From Antitrichia curtipendula (lineage: Eukaryota > Streptophyta > Bryopsida > Hypnales > Leucodontaceae): a stretch of DNA of 64,000 nucleotides. The notes below the pieces were generated by a model, which saw only the letters and a list, made by a program, of their open reading frames with translations, was not told the origin of the DNA and did no database searches. This document shows positions 51,301-63,300 of the stretch, piece after piece. The stretch is from the NCBI GenBank assembly GCA_951230915.1, contig OX579641.1, forward strand, positions 15,044,254 through 15,108,253, read 5' to 3'. Position 1 is the first letter of the stretch, and every line of letters starts with the position of its first letter. The position numbers were made by a program, and so were the translations under genes.

Positions 51301-52968
51301 AAACCGATTCGCTCTAAGTGGGTTTTTGCTAAAAAGAAAGATGCTGAGGGAAGAACGATTCGCTATAAGGCTCGTCTCGTTGCAAAGGGTTTTACTCAGC
51401 AGTTTGGTGTAGACTATGAGTTTACTTACAGTCCTGTGATGGACATAACTACCTTTCGTTTCCTCATCGCTCTGGCGGTGCAGAAAAACCTTATGTTTCG
51501 GCTTTTAGACATAGTGACATCCTATCTATATGGAAAGCTTGACAAGGAGTTATACATGGAGATACCCGAAGGGGTAGACTCCACTAACTCAGAGGAAAGA
51601 ACCTCAGTCCAGCCCACGAAGAACTCGGGACAGACCCAGAGACTAGGAATTCGGGACATGGACGCAAAGTGCAAGGAGCTGAAACGGGGACATAAACGTG
51701 TGACATTTGCCCCCTCCTCAGCTCTTGCAAATGCAAGGAACGTGGTTTCCCACCTCAGAAAGAGGAAAAGAGAATCTAATCAGGTAATCCGAATTCACAA
51801 AGCTATATACGGTCTTAAACAGTCGGGAAGACTGTGGTACCAAAACTTGACTGATTACCTCTTAGAACAAGGATTCAAAGCAAGTAAATACACACCTTGT
51901 GTGTTCGTGAACCGCCGAGGTCCACACATCGTTCTTATCGCCATTTACGTCGACGACTTGAATATCTTCGGATCACGACAAGCAGTGGAGAAAACCGTCG
52001 ACCTGATGAAACATAAATATAGAGTTAAGGACTACGGGAGGACACCGCGATGCTTAGGCATCGAACTTGAGCACTTCCAAGATGGCTCAGTTTTCATGCA
52101 CATGACTTCTTACACGAACAAACTTTTGGACAAATTTTCAATGAAAGAAGCACATGCAGTGTCTACTCCCCTTATAGTCCGAACCCTACATCCAGATCAA
52201 GATGAGTATGGCCCGCTAAGAACTGATGAGGACATACTCCCTTCGGAGTATCCATATATTACCGCTGTTATGTCCATGTCGTGGCTAGCCATCAATGTGA
52301 GGCCCGACATCAAATTTTCGACTCACTTATTGTCAAGACAAAGCACGGAACCCACAAAGCGACACTGGCGTGGTGTCAAACATATGCTTCGCTATTTAAA
52401 TGGAACAAGGGACTATGGTCTTCTATTCGAAAGAACCTTCGCACCAATCCAGGGTTATGCAGACGCCGGTTACCTTTCTGCCCCGGAGAAAGGCAGGTCG
52501 CAGTCCGGCTATGTGTTTACAATGGGAGGCACGGCCATTTCCTGGAGCTCAAAGTTGCAGCCCACGGTTGCCACGTCGTCGAATCACTCAGAACTCATCG
52601 CGCTGTACGATACAACGAAAGAAGCCATTTGGCTTCGCAACATATCACACAACTTGAAGGAATTAGCGAATTTTGAAACTCCCGACAAACCGATGCAAAT
52701 ATTCGAAGACAATGATGCCTGCCGGCATCAGATGTCGGCAGGCTTCATAAAATCGGAAAATACGAAACATTTGTCCCCGAAAATATTTTATGCCGCTGAG
52801 CAGTCAGAAAATGGAACTATCTCGATCGAAAAGATCACTTCTGCTGAAAATGTAGCTGATTTGTTTACGAAGATATTACCTTCAGCGGCTCATTGGAAGC
52901 ATATGAAGTCGATGAAGATGCGTTCGCTCGCCGAAGTTCGACAAGAGAAGAAACAATCGAGACCATAG
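48313..52968 (+). CDS. Copia Gag-Pol polyprotein
   Basis: A single frame of 1,551 residues, starting at the first ATG after the LTR (the frame is open further left into the LTR, to 48100). In order: Gag; a CCHC zinc knuckle from Cys284 (CFRCGKKRHFARDC); protease with DSGA at Asp369; the integrase HHCC finger (His504, His509, Cys536, Cys539); integrase catalytic Asp567, Asp630 and Glu666 with exactly 35 residues between the last two; a linker with KRGRPLGSKNK (AT-hook-like) and a 7-residue tandem repeat VPQSSGG (50992-51033); RT with Asp1066 and YVDD (Asp1214, Asp1215); and RNase H with Asp1384, Glu1427 and Asp1466. All catalytic residues are present and there is no stop, so it could be autonomous. 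Odd point: a basic insert of about 72 residues (1088-1159) sits inside RT between MEIPEG and the RIHKAIYGLKQSGR motif. Confidence 0.93.
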   Translation: MALQTDTGSRPAIPAEPGFRPLEEDGTNYIMWMTNMKQYLSSKGLESTIVRPPTPIEEEQRMKAREADATLTFGKSAIDYNQMQRDTATLAIRLRLKDDLALQMYHHDTPYDLWEEITARFEAMREITYPETWQAWLSLRHMDFDLLDNYKSALFKITAKLAYCKRPVTEADIIFKTLSTMGPERMGLRESLLAREYKNSRDLFIYLAENEKFNNVAKELAKQRPAGTTAIPELNYTRDEQQDPNRRRKPWKQQVKGARKSATPGKQDKNTNTKKSKARTSGKCFRCGKKRHFARDCRTPDDVVDKYRKNNNLSPWRGTRKDNKNNDKNKKQRTENDDEYNYLDQTQYDETNAVMDESQDIEQSTMILDSGATITVIKSDKYFTKMQSENYKIASMSGLNLAVRGSGPATFVLPGGSRIYAERALLIPTARRQVLCENDVSNSGYEISTHIFKEGCRFKTLTNEHGDCVEKFYYTSNGLIEFEITTHEFIALTGEIADDARLWHDRLGHPSTRMLKNTLKSAAGNIKISSKLPKSCLACSRGKLILQPAKEIRDKELQPFLHRIQVDICGPISPPSGPFRYFMVMIDSTSRWSEINLLSTRNHAFAKLLIQLIRMQVRFPENSVKDIRVDGAGEFTSKIFQDYCSAQGINLEVALAEIHFQNGLAESLIKRIQWIARPLLLKCNLPLTAWGHAVLHAADLIRFRPCAGSKVSPYQLATGNAPDIKHLRKFGCAVEVPLDPTKRKKMGPQRKQGIYVGNVGNSLIKYIEPKTGDLFRARFQDCHFDEKCFPSMETKEERSATALDINWKSDIVDDYRDSRCDGEVLRILRLRELARRLPDAFADTPDIVKTPYTQVQYTPARIVPDKNPANVSQIRRKRGRPLGSKNKPKMPVGVPQSSGGVPQSSGGDTTHQPSFEEATDVAFTGHVWDRRTICRDEVFMLQTVNAILDQAEIPKTVPQAKRSSEWPHWKRAMQDEMTSMAERKVFGVPQPRTHDMKPIRSKWVFAKKKDAEGRTIRYKARLVAKGFTQQFGVDYEFTYSPVMDITTFRFLIALAVQKNLMFRLLDIVTSYLYGKLDKELYMEIPEGVDSTNSEERTSVQPTKNSGQTQRLGIRDMDAKCKELKRGHKRVTFAPSSALANARNVVSHLRKRKRESNQVIRIHKAIYGLKQSGRLWYQNLTDYLLEQGFKASKYTPCVFVNRRGPHIVLIAIYVDDLNIFGSRQAVEKTVDLMKHKYRVKDYGRTPRCLGIELEHFQDGSVFMHMTSYTNKLLDKFSMKEAHAVSTPLIVRTLHPDQDEYGPLRTDEDILPSEYPYITAVMSMSWLAINVRPDIKFSTHLLSRQSTEPTKRHWRGVKHMLRYLNGTRDYGLLFERTFAPIQGYADAGYLSAPEKGRSQSGYVFTMGGTAISWSSKLQPTVATSSNHSELIALYDTTKEAIWLRNISHNLKELANFETPDKPMQIFEDNDACRHQMSAGFIKSENTKHLSPKIFYAAEQSENGTISIEKITSAENVADLFTKILPSAAHWKHMKSMKMRSLAEVRQEKKQSRP

Positions 52969-53051
52969 AAGCGATAGGACCTCGATGAAGAGATACAAAG
53001 TTTTTCTAGGTTAAAAGAACTCAAGGGCACGACGCGACCCCCACCTCTGCC

Positions 53052-53062
53052 AAGCGGGGGAG
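53052..53062 (+). other. polypurine tract
   Basis: AAGCGGGGGAG lies immediately before the 3' LTR, at the position where plus-strand DNA priming is expected. Confidence 0.7.
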
Positions 53063-53397
53063 TGTCGAGACATGCTTGGCTACGGTGTACTGTCTATGAA
53101 CAGTCATCGTACTGTTCCGTCCATAGTCGTGAACAGTCCACGGTCTACTATAGCAATGCCGTTTCAGATCAACCGTCGTTACGGATCGGGATCGGGACCC
53201 TTGGGAGACGATTCGCTCCAACCGGCAAGAACTACGTTATAGTACACTCTGATCTTTGGAAAGACAGTGTGTGTGCTTTCACCGAGGTACGTAGGCAGCT
53301 TTCTCCACGAAGAGAAAGTGCGAGTGTCCATATTTGTTAGAGCATCAAGGCTAGATCGATTACACAAGTCAACGAGAGATCTGACTAAGTGTTATCA
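53063..53397 (+). repeat. 3' LTR of the Copia element
   Basis: 335 bp, identical to the 5' LTR except T at 53255 and G at 53368. Followed directly by the AATTC target duplication. Confidence 0.95.
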
Positions 53398-53402
53398 AAT
53401 TC

Positions 53403-54585
53403 CTAGTTATAGTCCCGTGTTTTGTAGGCTAATGTTGAAAAAAATGTTAAAATATAAAAAATTTCATGGCATCTTGTATTTTGACACTAAAGTGTCAAAA
53501 ATTGTATAAAAAACACATTTTGTTTGGTAGTGTTGAATGAAAATTTCAATTGCCTCCATGTAACTTTGTATAAGGTAAACCAATTTATGACATGCAAAAG
53601 ATCAATCACAAACACCTAGGGAATGATCCATTAAAGGCTTGTATTAACTCGTGATAAATATTCTTTAATAAATGAGATTTGGGCTACATTAGGTTGAGTT
53701 AGTGCCAACAAACAATGTCTTGAATGACAATGATGGAGTGAATAGTGGCAACAATAAGAACTTCCACCTTTTGAATGTAAATTCGTCGCATGTAGTGGCT
53801 TCTTTAGTCCTTTATGTTGTGCCCATATTAGAAAATATTGTGATTGCTAGGTGTGTACGACGACCATTGTGGATACATTTTTTTGTTGGTTTTAGGATAG
53901 ACTAGAGACTCTCTTGGACCAGTTGGACAACACACTTCAAAAATCCATGACAAACTAGTTTGCCCTACGTTGTTGCCACAATATAATAAAATAAAAATAA
54001 AAGAATTTTTCTAATATTTTAATTCATCAAAACATCAAAAGTCAATATTTTTTGTTTATTGTAAGTTGGAATGCCACAAATCAAAGCCTGCACCCCCCTC
54101 TCACCAAGAGCTTTCTTGGTTTTACCATAAAAGTGACTAGAAAGCATATAGCTGACCATAACAAACAAAACAAAACAAACAAACAAACTCATTTAATGTA
54201 TAGATTAGTGTAGCCTTGAGCGGTTGGCCCACAAGTCAAAATTCCATAACTTTCACACTACATGTTCCAATATCACGAAAGAAAGTATGTGCATCCTTCC
54301 TTGTAGAGAGCTTTCCAACAACACCATGAACGCAACTGGGAAAAGCACGATTATGGAGATATCACTGTAAAAAACAAAATAAACAAACGCATTTAATGTA
54401 TAAGATTCATGTATAGATTCCTACTTTGTCAAAAAATATTCAAAAATCACTTTGTCTCCCCATTTCTCACATTTGTCTTTATGTGAAAAAAATAAAAAAT
54501 AAAAAACTTCCAACAATGCCAACAGTGCAAACCACTCATATACTGTAGGCTGGTTTACCAATTAAGTTAGTATGTCACGAACTCA
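53403..54585. other. AT-rich intergenic DNA, no gene recognised
   Basis: Continues the AT-rich landscape. A short segment (aaacaaac, a base, catttaatgtata) occurs twice, at about 54176-54203 and 54370-54400. No gene is recognised. Confidence 0.5.
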
Positions 54586-57340
54586 CGATCGCTCCCGCCT
54601 TCTGCAGCTCACGATCAGCTGGCCTAGCGTCGGCACGCTCGTCGAGATGACCCACGCGCGGGCGGCGGGATTTTCAGGCGCCTGCTTCGGGGTTTGCATC
54701 TATCACGGATGATCCGTCCTCACTGATACAGTGTAGTAGCTCGTTCTCCTTTTTCGCTTCTTTTCTTTCAATGCGTCGATTGCGTTCAGTAGGTGTAGGG
54801 TTTGGTATTTTCAAAAGAGAAATAAATTTGTGAGCTTTCCCAGTTTTGTTGCGCACCAAACTATGATCCCGGTATCCTCATGAGTTTTGAATAGAATTTC
54901 TTCAAAGATTTGTGCCTTGAACGGGGTCCTTATTATCAGCTAGTTGGCGCATGGTGTGGAATCGCAATTAGGGTTTGCACTCGCAATGGGAAAAGCGTCG
55001 GATTGCAGCTGTAATCAACGGACATTAGCCTTTTGAGCAAGGGGATTAAGTAAATTGGCTAATGCGTTATTTGAATAAACTCATTTTCGGGAGACTTGCA
55101 TGAGATCTCATGCATCTGCCTAATTTCACGAGATTGTTGTAGTTGGCACGCGGAGTTCAATTATGCACGAAGAGTCGATTTATCACAGGCATTCGATGTT
55201 GTTGCAATTAGTTTGTGTCGCTGAACTGCTTGGATGTCGGTCCTGCGTTGTTGGAGTGGAACTGTCCGTGACATGTTTCTGGACTGAGGGAATGAGAGCA
55301 GTGTTTTGGGGTAATTTCTACACATTGAGATCGTGGGATTGGAAGCTTGCTGTCTGACTCACTTAGCTTAGGTCCTGATTCTATTCGAGCCTCTTCTACT
55401 TTCATCGTCCCTGAGGACCAGACATTTGGAATCCATCCCTGTCCGTTTACATTACCAGAAAGTCTAGTAATGCACCTAAAATGTTGAAAATCCTCTGTTG
55501 TGGAAGGACAAGGATTCAAGCTAACGCCAAAGCGTGAAGTCACACGAGACAGCATGTATGGCCATAACCCCTGTCGGGTACCGAAATCTGTTTCATGATT
55601 CAGGGTCCACAGACGTATCAGTAATATTATTGGGTATGTGCTGAATTCTTCGTCTTTGGTAAGAGTCTCACTGTTTCTTCAGCTGAAGTTTCTACGTCAC
55701 GTGGATGTTGGAGCTTGACTTTTGGATAAGAAATTCTTGTGTTGGCTATGAGAAAAAGATGGGATGTCACAATCTGGACTTCCGAAAGTCGTTCAACTAC
55801 AATCTCAGTGTAGTGCAGTTTTCCACCCTGCGAATTCAGAGTGCCCCAGCCGGATGAATCAATTCTCGAACGTTCGTTTTAATTCCTCGTTTTGATTTCA
55901 TCCATGGGCGCTTCAATTGAGCAACTCTACTCACATTCTCACTCATTCCCCTCTCCGTGATGTCTTCTGTTACGCACCTCCTTGTGCATCAACGAAACCC
56001 TAGCAGTGTACTCGAATAATCACGACTAATCATCGGTTACTTATTATTAGTATGTGCAGTGCATTGAATTGCACCACCAGAAGACCACAAGCGCATGAAG
56101 AGCCCGAATTCAGGCTTTGGCTTGGTCAGAAAAAGACAAGCAGCTAGCGCACCATAGCAACGGTCCAGCAATTCCTCTCCCACCCAGACCGCCCCAGAGG
56201 CGCAATCCCCACGAATTCATCCCCCATAAAAGCCCCAGCAGAGCGGCAATGAAGAAGAAAACGCTCACCAGATCACACCATGAAGGGATTTCCAGTGCAG
56301 AGAGCGCAATTGAATGCCGTTGCCATCAATGCCCAAGACAAGCTCATCAACGATGCACAGTGCTCTCTGCAATCTACTGTACTAATGATGGATGACCTAG
56401 CAACAAAGGCAAGCATCCCTATCACATACCCTAAGCGAGAGCTGAACGGTAACCGGCGTCATATGTTCCGTTCCAAGAAAACAACTCCTGGAGTCGCCCT
56501 AAATTTAGCGGCTCTCTTTCCCGGGCCCCTCTTTGCCAGCCAAGAAGGAGCTGCCCGGGCCAAAATTTGGTACTGCCAGGTGTGAAAACCAGAACGTGTT
56601 CCCGCGCGGCCACAGTCCAAATTGCGGGTGTCGTATGCGTCTGACGGAGACTCATCACCCGCGCCCGAACTCTTCGATCGCTCCTTCCCGCTCTCCTTGA
56701 GCTGTTTCTTCACCACCCACCTGCATTTTTTTTCTCGAATTCCGTCTAATTTACGACATTCGCCGAACACTTAGCTGCGCCAATTTTGCCAATTCCCGGC
56801 TGAAATTGGACAAACCCTGCTGTCTGGCTGTGTAAAGGCTTCGGCAGTCAGATGCGAGAAGTTGATGGCGAACATGAGTCCTGCGGCGTTGCAGGAGTCC
56901 TGAAGTGGCAGGATTTCGTGATTGTTTGCAGTCGATTTGATCTGTTCTTTCGATTAGTAGGGGTGTGTGAAAGTTAGCGATTGGGGCAATCGATGAGAGA
57001 AGAACAGGGGCGGGAATGTTACGTACTGGGTTTGGATTTGGAAGTTTGTTTTCGTAGCATTGGGCTTCGTTTTGGTTGAGTTTAGAATGGGGAAGTATTG
57101 GTTTTGAGTTCTGGGAAGGATCTTGTGGCGGGGGGCATTCGTTCAACATGATCTGGACGTGGTGAGGATTCTTGGCATGAAAGTAAGCAGGGTGACGGTT
57201 CTGATTCGTAGTGCAGGGATGGAGTAGATTTAGGGGTAGCTCCGATGTGAGCGCAGTAGGACGGGGCAGCTTCTTCACGAGTGGCCACTTCCAGAATGGT
57301 TTTTTAGGGAAGAAGTTTGCCGGATTTCAAGCCAGGGACA
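54586..57340. other. GC-richer 5' region of the TSO1-like gene
   Basis: Composition changes abruptly near 54590, where GC-rich sequence with repeated ctcacgatc words begins, and stays less AT-rich into the gene. Open frames here (54674-54859 minus, 55208-55555 minus, 56117-56395 plus, 56280-56585 plus, 56751-57278 minus) lack family motifs, and some overlap each other. The region most likely holds promoter and 5' UTR sequence, possibly with a UTR intron. An unrecognised small gene cannot be excluded. Confidence 0.4.
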
Positions 57341-60300
57341 ATGTTGACCAGGGGAAGCAAAACGGCGGCTGAAAAGGTTGTTAGGGAGTCTGAGAGTCCC
57401 GATATGGGGTCTCCTGATAAGCGAGAGTGCATCTCGCCCGTTACTGATGTGGAGGTGTGTACCTAATTCACTTTCACGATGTTATAACTAAATCACTAAA
57501 AATCCGTTGAACGCAATGCCAACAGTATGATCCACATGCCATCCGACCAAGGTGTTAAGGGCTATTTGATCACCATCGTCGTGGATGCGCCGGATGTGCG
57601 TGGTCTGGCAATTCATATGCATTCGAAATTCTGGAACCACAAATGAATTCTTAGGCTAATGGAGTGGAGTGTGCAGGATTCTCCTTTATTCAAGTACTTA
57701 TGCAATCTGTCGCCAATCAAGCCAGCCAAGGCGGTACACCATGCCCAGACGTACAATGAGCTGACGTTTCCGCCTGAGCCTCGAATCTTCGCCTCTCCAC
57801 GCAGTTCGAGAAGGTCCTCGAATAGTTCCCTGAAGAGGTGTGAGCGGTGAGGGTGAATCCCTTTCGTTTCTGCGTCGCATTTCAGTTTATTGTTGTGTCT
57901 GCGTCCTTTTGTTATTGTCCCCAGGATTGACTCTAATTGACGGTCTTCATGAATAGGGTTGTGGCTGCTGAGCTTTTGTCAGCGCAAGCCCAAGCTGAAG
58001 GTCGAGAAAGTCTCGGATGGCATCCGACAAATTCTAGAAGTACCATATCGGACAATGCACCATCCCCATCCCCACTTAACGGTGATCAGCAAGTAACCCC
58101 TTGCTCAAGGAGGCAAACGGAGGAAGTTCCTGCGTCGCAATCCAACAGTGCTAAAAACGAGAATGATGCTTTCACCGTGGAAGACCTTGTTGGTCAAGGA
58201 ATGTTTGCAATGAATCCCATGAATTCAGAATCATCGGACAGAACAGCTGTGACTGCTGCCAGCTTCCAATCTCAGTTTACAGATTTCGAGGAATTGGATC
58301 CAGCAACGATTGTCGAGTGCCTGAATGGTAAAGTTGAAAAGGAAGGTGGAACCAGCACTGGCGTGGTTGAAAGAAGGCAATCCACTTCGAGCTCATTGTC
58401 ACAGGATTGTGTGCTTCCAGGAAATCTAACTCAAGAATCGAAATGCTTAGAGCAGAGACCTAATGAAGACCATGGATTGAACTTCAGTAAAGAGACTTCG
58501 GAACTAGACCTTGATACTACAGCTATGGCATATTTCCTGGCTGGAAATGAAGCCCTGGGACATGACAAAGACGAGTGGTCAGAGGATTCAAGTGACCTGG
58601 TCGCTCTAAATGAAGAGGCGGGGAAACAGGAAACGGACTTGCTTGATGTTATGGCTTCTCAGTCTGGGCTTGATCTCTCTTCTCAAAATAGACATGAAGA
58701 TGGCACAACTGAGAATGCTATCCTTCAACATTCTTTTCTCTCTCACAGGGTATGGTGGTGCCTCTACGGCTTTGATGCAAAACTATTCAGTTTTTGTTAA
58801 TGAGCAGCTTTGACCCTTGTGTGCCCTCATCTCATATGAATGTTATGCCCATCTCTTTACGCTCCATGCTCCTGAATATACCATGTCTCATTCCAAACTA
58901 CTGGATGCACATTGGGCTGTAAGGTGAATGATAATATTTGCGTTGCTTTAAGCTTGTTGGCATATGTAGGAGTGTAATTTTTGGGAAATCAGTATAGAGC
59001 TCCGGAGAGATCACTCTGGGTGCAGGAGTCAAATCTGTGGCGATCAAACTTTATCACCATGTATGAGTTTCTTATGCAATTTACATTGCATGGGAAGTTA
59101 TAGACCTCAAATGAATGATGAGTGGCCATAGACATATAACCAAGTCATGCCTACACCACTTGCTAATATGTCCAACCAAGTGTATGAATAGCTGAGCTGT
59201 TGTTGGTAACAGGGTTCAGCATTAGAGACGGCATGAGGTCCCTAATTGTATTAGTCTCCTCTACCTTAGTGCCCATCTCACATGTTATTGCGGTACCCGC
59301 AGGCTGATACCGCTGGACAACGGGGTTTTAGAAGACGGTGTCTCGACTTTGATGCTTCTGGAGCAAGAAGAAAAAGCCTTGGCAGCATGGGCAATAGGAA
59401 ATCTTTAGGTAGCAGGCTCAAAGATTGCAGTGGAGCTAGTGTTGCGGACGATAACAATGGATCTCCTGTTCTTGGCAATGCAATAACTACAACTTCTGAT
59501 GCAACAGCAAGCACTCCTGTGGATGATTCTTCTCCAAATGCAACCGATACTTTAAGGGCTGAATCTGATTCCGGCACACATACTAGGGGTAAGTTCTGCA
59601 GGTCTTGGTGAAATCTATCGTATAGGTGCATTTAATGATCATGTGGGGCACTTGGTAAGCGAGATTCCTTACAAAATTGTTGTCACGCGGCTCTAGAACT
59701 GCATTATAACATGATGTTTGCATACTTTGTTCTGCATCACTTGCCCAACAAGAGGTCATTTGAACAATTTAAAGCGATTCACCACGAACTCTATTGATGT
59801 AGGCCTTGTAAGAATGACTGTTGTTTTCATTGATTAGCAGGGGCTCCTGCGTGTGCGGACGCTCTTGGGGTCATGACCAAGACGCATCAACAACTCCCTA
59901 GCCGCCCTTACGAAAATAATGTGGACGTTCTGAATGCAAAACCCGGGGAATCACGTCCTCATAAACCGCAAAATTCTGGAGTTACCGCCCCAGCAGAAGG
60001 TGTGAGACGAAGTCCACGTGTGCGACGGACTGGTATTGGGCTTCACTTGAATTCACTGACTTCCTCCATGTCGTTCAAGCGTGATTATCCATCTACTGGA
60101 GGGGAAACCGCAAAAAGAGTTCTTGCAACCAGTTTAGGATTACAACCAGTGGCCTCTGCCACTCCCAAAGAGGACTCCCAAGGCGGTGGGTCAGGTCATT
60201 CCAATCAAAGCTTGAATCAAGGAGTGCCATCTTTGTTGAAGGAGAGAAGGTCTCAGCTGGAGATAAACAGCCGTGATGCTGCTGCATCCCTTGGGAACGA

Positions 60301-63300
60301 GACAGTTGACATTCCAACTCCCGATTTCAGGTCTCTCAACATTGAGAACTTGCCACCGTTGGAAGAGTCATTAACATTGACTCCGATTCCTAATCTGCCA
60401 AGGCTTGTTAGCCCTCGAGGACAGAAACGATCCCATCCGCATCAACAAGAGTTGGGCCAGCAAGGAGAGGAGGAAGCTATTGATGATCTTTTGGACAGCC
60501 CGCAGAGCTCCAAAAGAAGACGGTGAGTTGCATGTTGCTTGGGTACACGCACTCTTTTATCGAGACGTACATCAAGTTCACCATTTGCTCACTTAGGTGT
60601 TAATCACAGGTATGCTCCGTCGAGCTCGAATGGTGTGTTTTGATCATATATGGGCTATCTAACGTGACATTCTTTCCCAGGTTGTCTAGACGGAAACCTA
60701 CTGCACCTTCTCAGGGGGAGAAACCAGCAGACGGCTGCAAGCGTTGCAACTGCAAAAAATCCAAGTGCCTCAAATTGTAAGCTTTCTCATTATTTGGCGT
60801 CTGGGAAGCAGTATGCTGGCTCTGAGCTTCATTACGTGTTTTTTTTCTGATTAAGTTTTTAATCCCGATCTGTCTGGTAGGCTCTCATTTTAACCCCTTA
60901 AAGGCCAAGGATTCTTGGTTTTAAAATGTAGATTATATCGTGAAAATTTGAAATTGAGACGGGTCTCAACTTATATCACAAGAGTCGCTGGAGATTACTG
61001 CATATGTTTGTCAAGTATTAAAATTGAAATCGAGGAAAAAAAGAAAAGGTTTTATTGACCTCGATACTGCTGAAGAATACATGAGGCCCTTGGTCTTATA
61101 GGAATTAACCGAAGCAATTTTGCCGATGCTGCCTTCTCACATATAAACTGTCTGTTTCTTGGTACAGGTACTGTGAGTGCTTTGCTGCGGGTATATACTG
61201 CGTCGGTTCATGTGCATGCCGCCATTGCTTCAACAAACCTGAATACGAAGACACGGTCCGGAATACTAGACTGCAAATTGAATCCCGTAATCCTTTGGCA
61301 TTTGCTCCCAAGATTGTTCAGGCTGCTGAGGCCTCTCCCGTCCCCGGGGTAAGTTGAAACTTGTCTTCTAACTGTTGTATGCCAATCATTGATGGCCATG
61401 CGAGCTTTTTCTTTTAGCTTATGCTGTACCGGTTGTGCAGGACGAGACTCTGGACACTCAAGCCTCAGCCAGGCACAAGCGTGGTTGCAACTGCAAAAAA
61501 TCACTTTGTCTCAAAAAGTACTGCGAGTGTTTCCAGGTACTTACTGTTACCTTGACCCATGTAAGTAATTAACCTTGTGGAGTAAAATCTTCGGTTTTTC
61601 AATGACTCAGTAAAATGCTCGTGGTGGATAGGCTGGCGTCGGGTGTTCAGAGGGATGCCGCTGTGAAGGCTGCAAGAATGTGTACGGTAGGAAGGAAGGT
61701 ACGTATTGCTCAATGGAATGAATCTTCTCTTTGCCTTTTGCATCGGATGAATATTCAGGAAGTTAGTAGTCCGGTTCCACTGATTGCGCTTCTCTAATTA
61801 CCGCAATGGGTAATCTAACAATTTGCGCTTCTGATATTATGTCCAACACGAGAACTGTTCATGAATTGTTGCATTGCCAGAGGATTTTCTGTGCAATGAC
61901 ATATTGGTTGCAAAGCAGGGCCTACGGAGGGTGAGGAGAAGGAGGGAGAGCAGGCCATCTCTTCAAGGGAGGAGTCTCAGGTGGATGATCCCGTTGAATT
62001 ATTCAGTAGGATGAATGGAAATATCGACCGGCTTCAGGATCGTGCAAAACCAAATCATTCCCCAATCACCCCGAGTTTCGAAGACGATGGGTAATTGATT
62101 TTGCACCAGTATTTTCAGCATGCATGTGCGCTAAGATAAAGATGCTTGCCATAGCCGTAATTTGCAAAGGCTGACTTTACCCTCTGAAAGACCCAGAATT
62201 CAGTCTTCTAAAACTACCAATTCTATTGATCATATTGTGATAAATATTATACAGATGTGGTTAAATTTATATCTCACCAGAATCAAAGAAAAACAAATAA
62301 ATCTGGAAAAAGAAAGTTCCCATGTGACTACTTCAAACTGCCTGAACAACCATGGGGTTAAGTTTCTTTTTCTTAAATAGTGTTCCTTTTCATCTTTCCT
62401 CGACATCCTCGACATTACCTGAGCGCAAAATGTGCTCATTGTCTGAACTTTTGTAATGCTCTGTTGCACCTTGCAGACATGGACGTTCCATGCTCAGACT
62501 CAGGTCTACAGGGCGCAAGCGAATATCTTCAGATGAGCATTGTGCGCCTCCCCTCGCTTCGCATGTGTCGAAGCCTCCCAAGTCCCCGACCAGCTTCTCG
62601 AACACCTTGGATTCTTTTGACCTAGTGCCTCACCCTCCTCAAGGTGACGCGGACTTTTCTATGAATGGATCTGGCGAGTCTCCAACTACAACCCCGACCT
62701 TTGCGCGAATTGGCCATGCCTCCACCCGTTGGGAAGGTCTGACCGATTTATGCAGTCTCACTCCCCTTCCTTTGACTACTACGTTGGAACCCACACCTGG
62801 ATCTTGTGTCACCAGCGAACGACCGGGTGCTTCTCCTGCTTTCAGTAGCCAGAGGACAGAATCTCCCCACCATGCAGCCTCTTCTTCTAGTGAGCATCAT
62901 CAGGCATCTTCAAGGTATTTCAATCACACTGAAATTATGTTCTTGAGAACTTTAGTTTCTACATTCACGTTTGGAGTATTTTTTCTGCTCACCTGTCAGT
63001 TGTAACATTGTTTCCGCATTAAAGTCGTATACATCTCTAATGTCTTCTAATAAGAAAAGAAATCAAAGACTAGGATTTTCTTTCTATAATATTATTGTTT
63101 TTAGTACAAGAATTTCGGAATAATGCTCACATTATTCATGCTCCCTTGGCAGAACTTGGTCGCCACACTCCCCAAGTTTCAGGCAACCTGCTCCACGGTC
63201 GCCTCTTCGATTCGACACGCCTCGACAATCCCTGTTGCCCTGCCCCGACCAACAGCTCGCACCTGCGATGCAGTCTTCCCTCATTACTGCAGAAAAGAGC

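Larger units (their letters stand above)
47891..53402 (+). mobile_element. full-length Ty1/Copia LTR retrotransposon, apparently intact
   Basis: A complete element: 335-bp LTRs at 47896-48230 and 53063-53397, each starting TG and ending CA; perfect 5-bp target duplications AATTC at 47891-47895 and 53398-53402; one uninterrupted Gag-Pol frame; and a purine-rich tract before the right LTR. The LTRs differ at two positions only (48088 C versus 53255 T, and 48201 A versus 53368 G), about 0.6 percent, so the insertion is recent relative to the surrounding decayed repeats. Domain order protease, integrase, RT, RNase H identifies Copia rather than gypsy. Confidence 0.95.

Noticed and set aside
56117..56585. 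Two overlapping plus-strand frames of 92 and 101 residues
   Set aside because: They overlap in different frames and neither shows family features; more likely untranslated leader or promoter sequence.
56751..57278. 175-residue minus-strand frame upstream of the TSO1-like gene
   Set aside because: No domain or repeat pattern; proline/asparagine-rich composition fits a chance frame in GC-richer 5' sequence. Kept only as part of the leader region.
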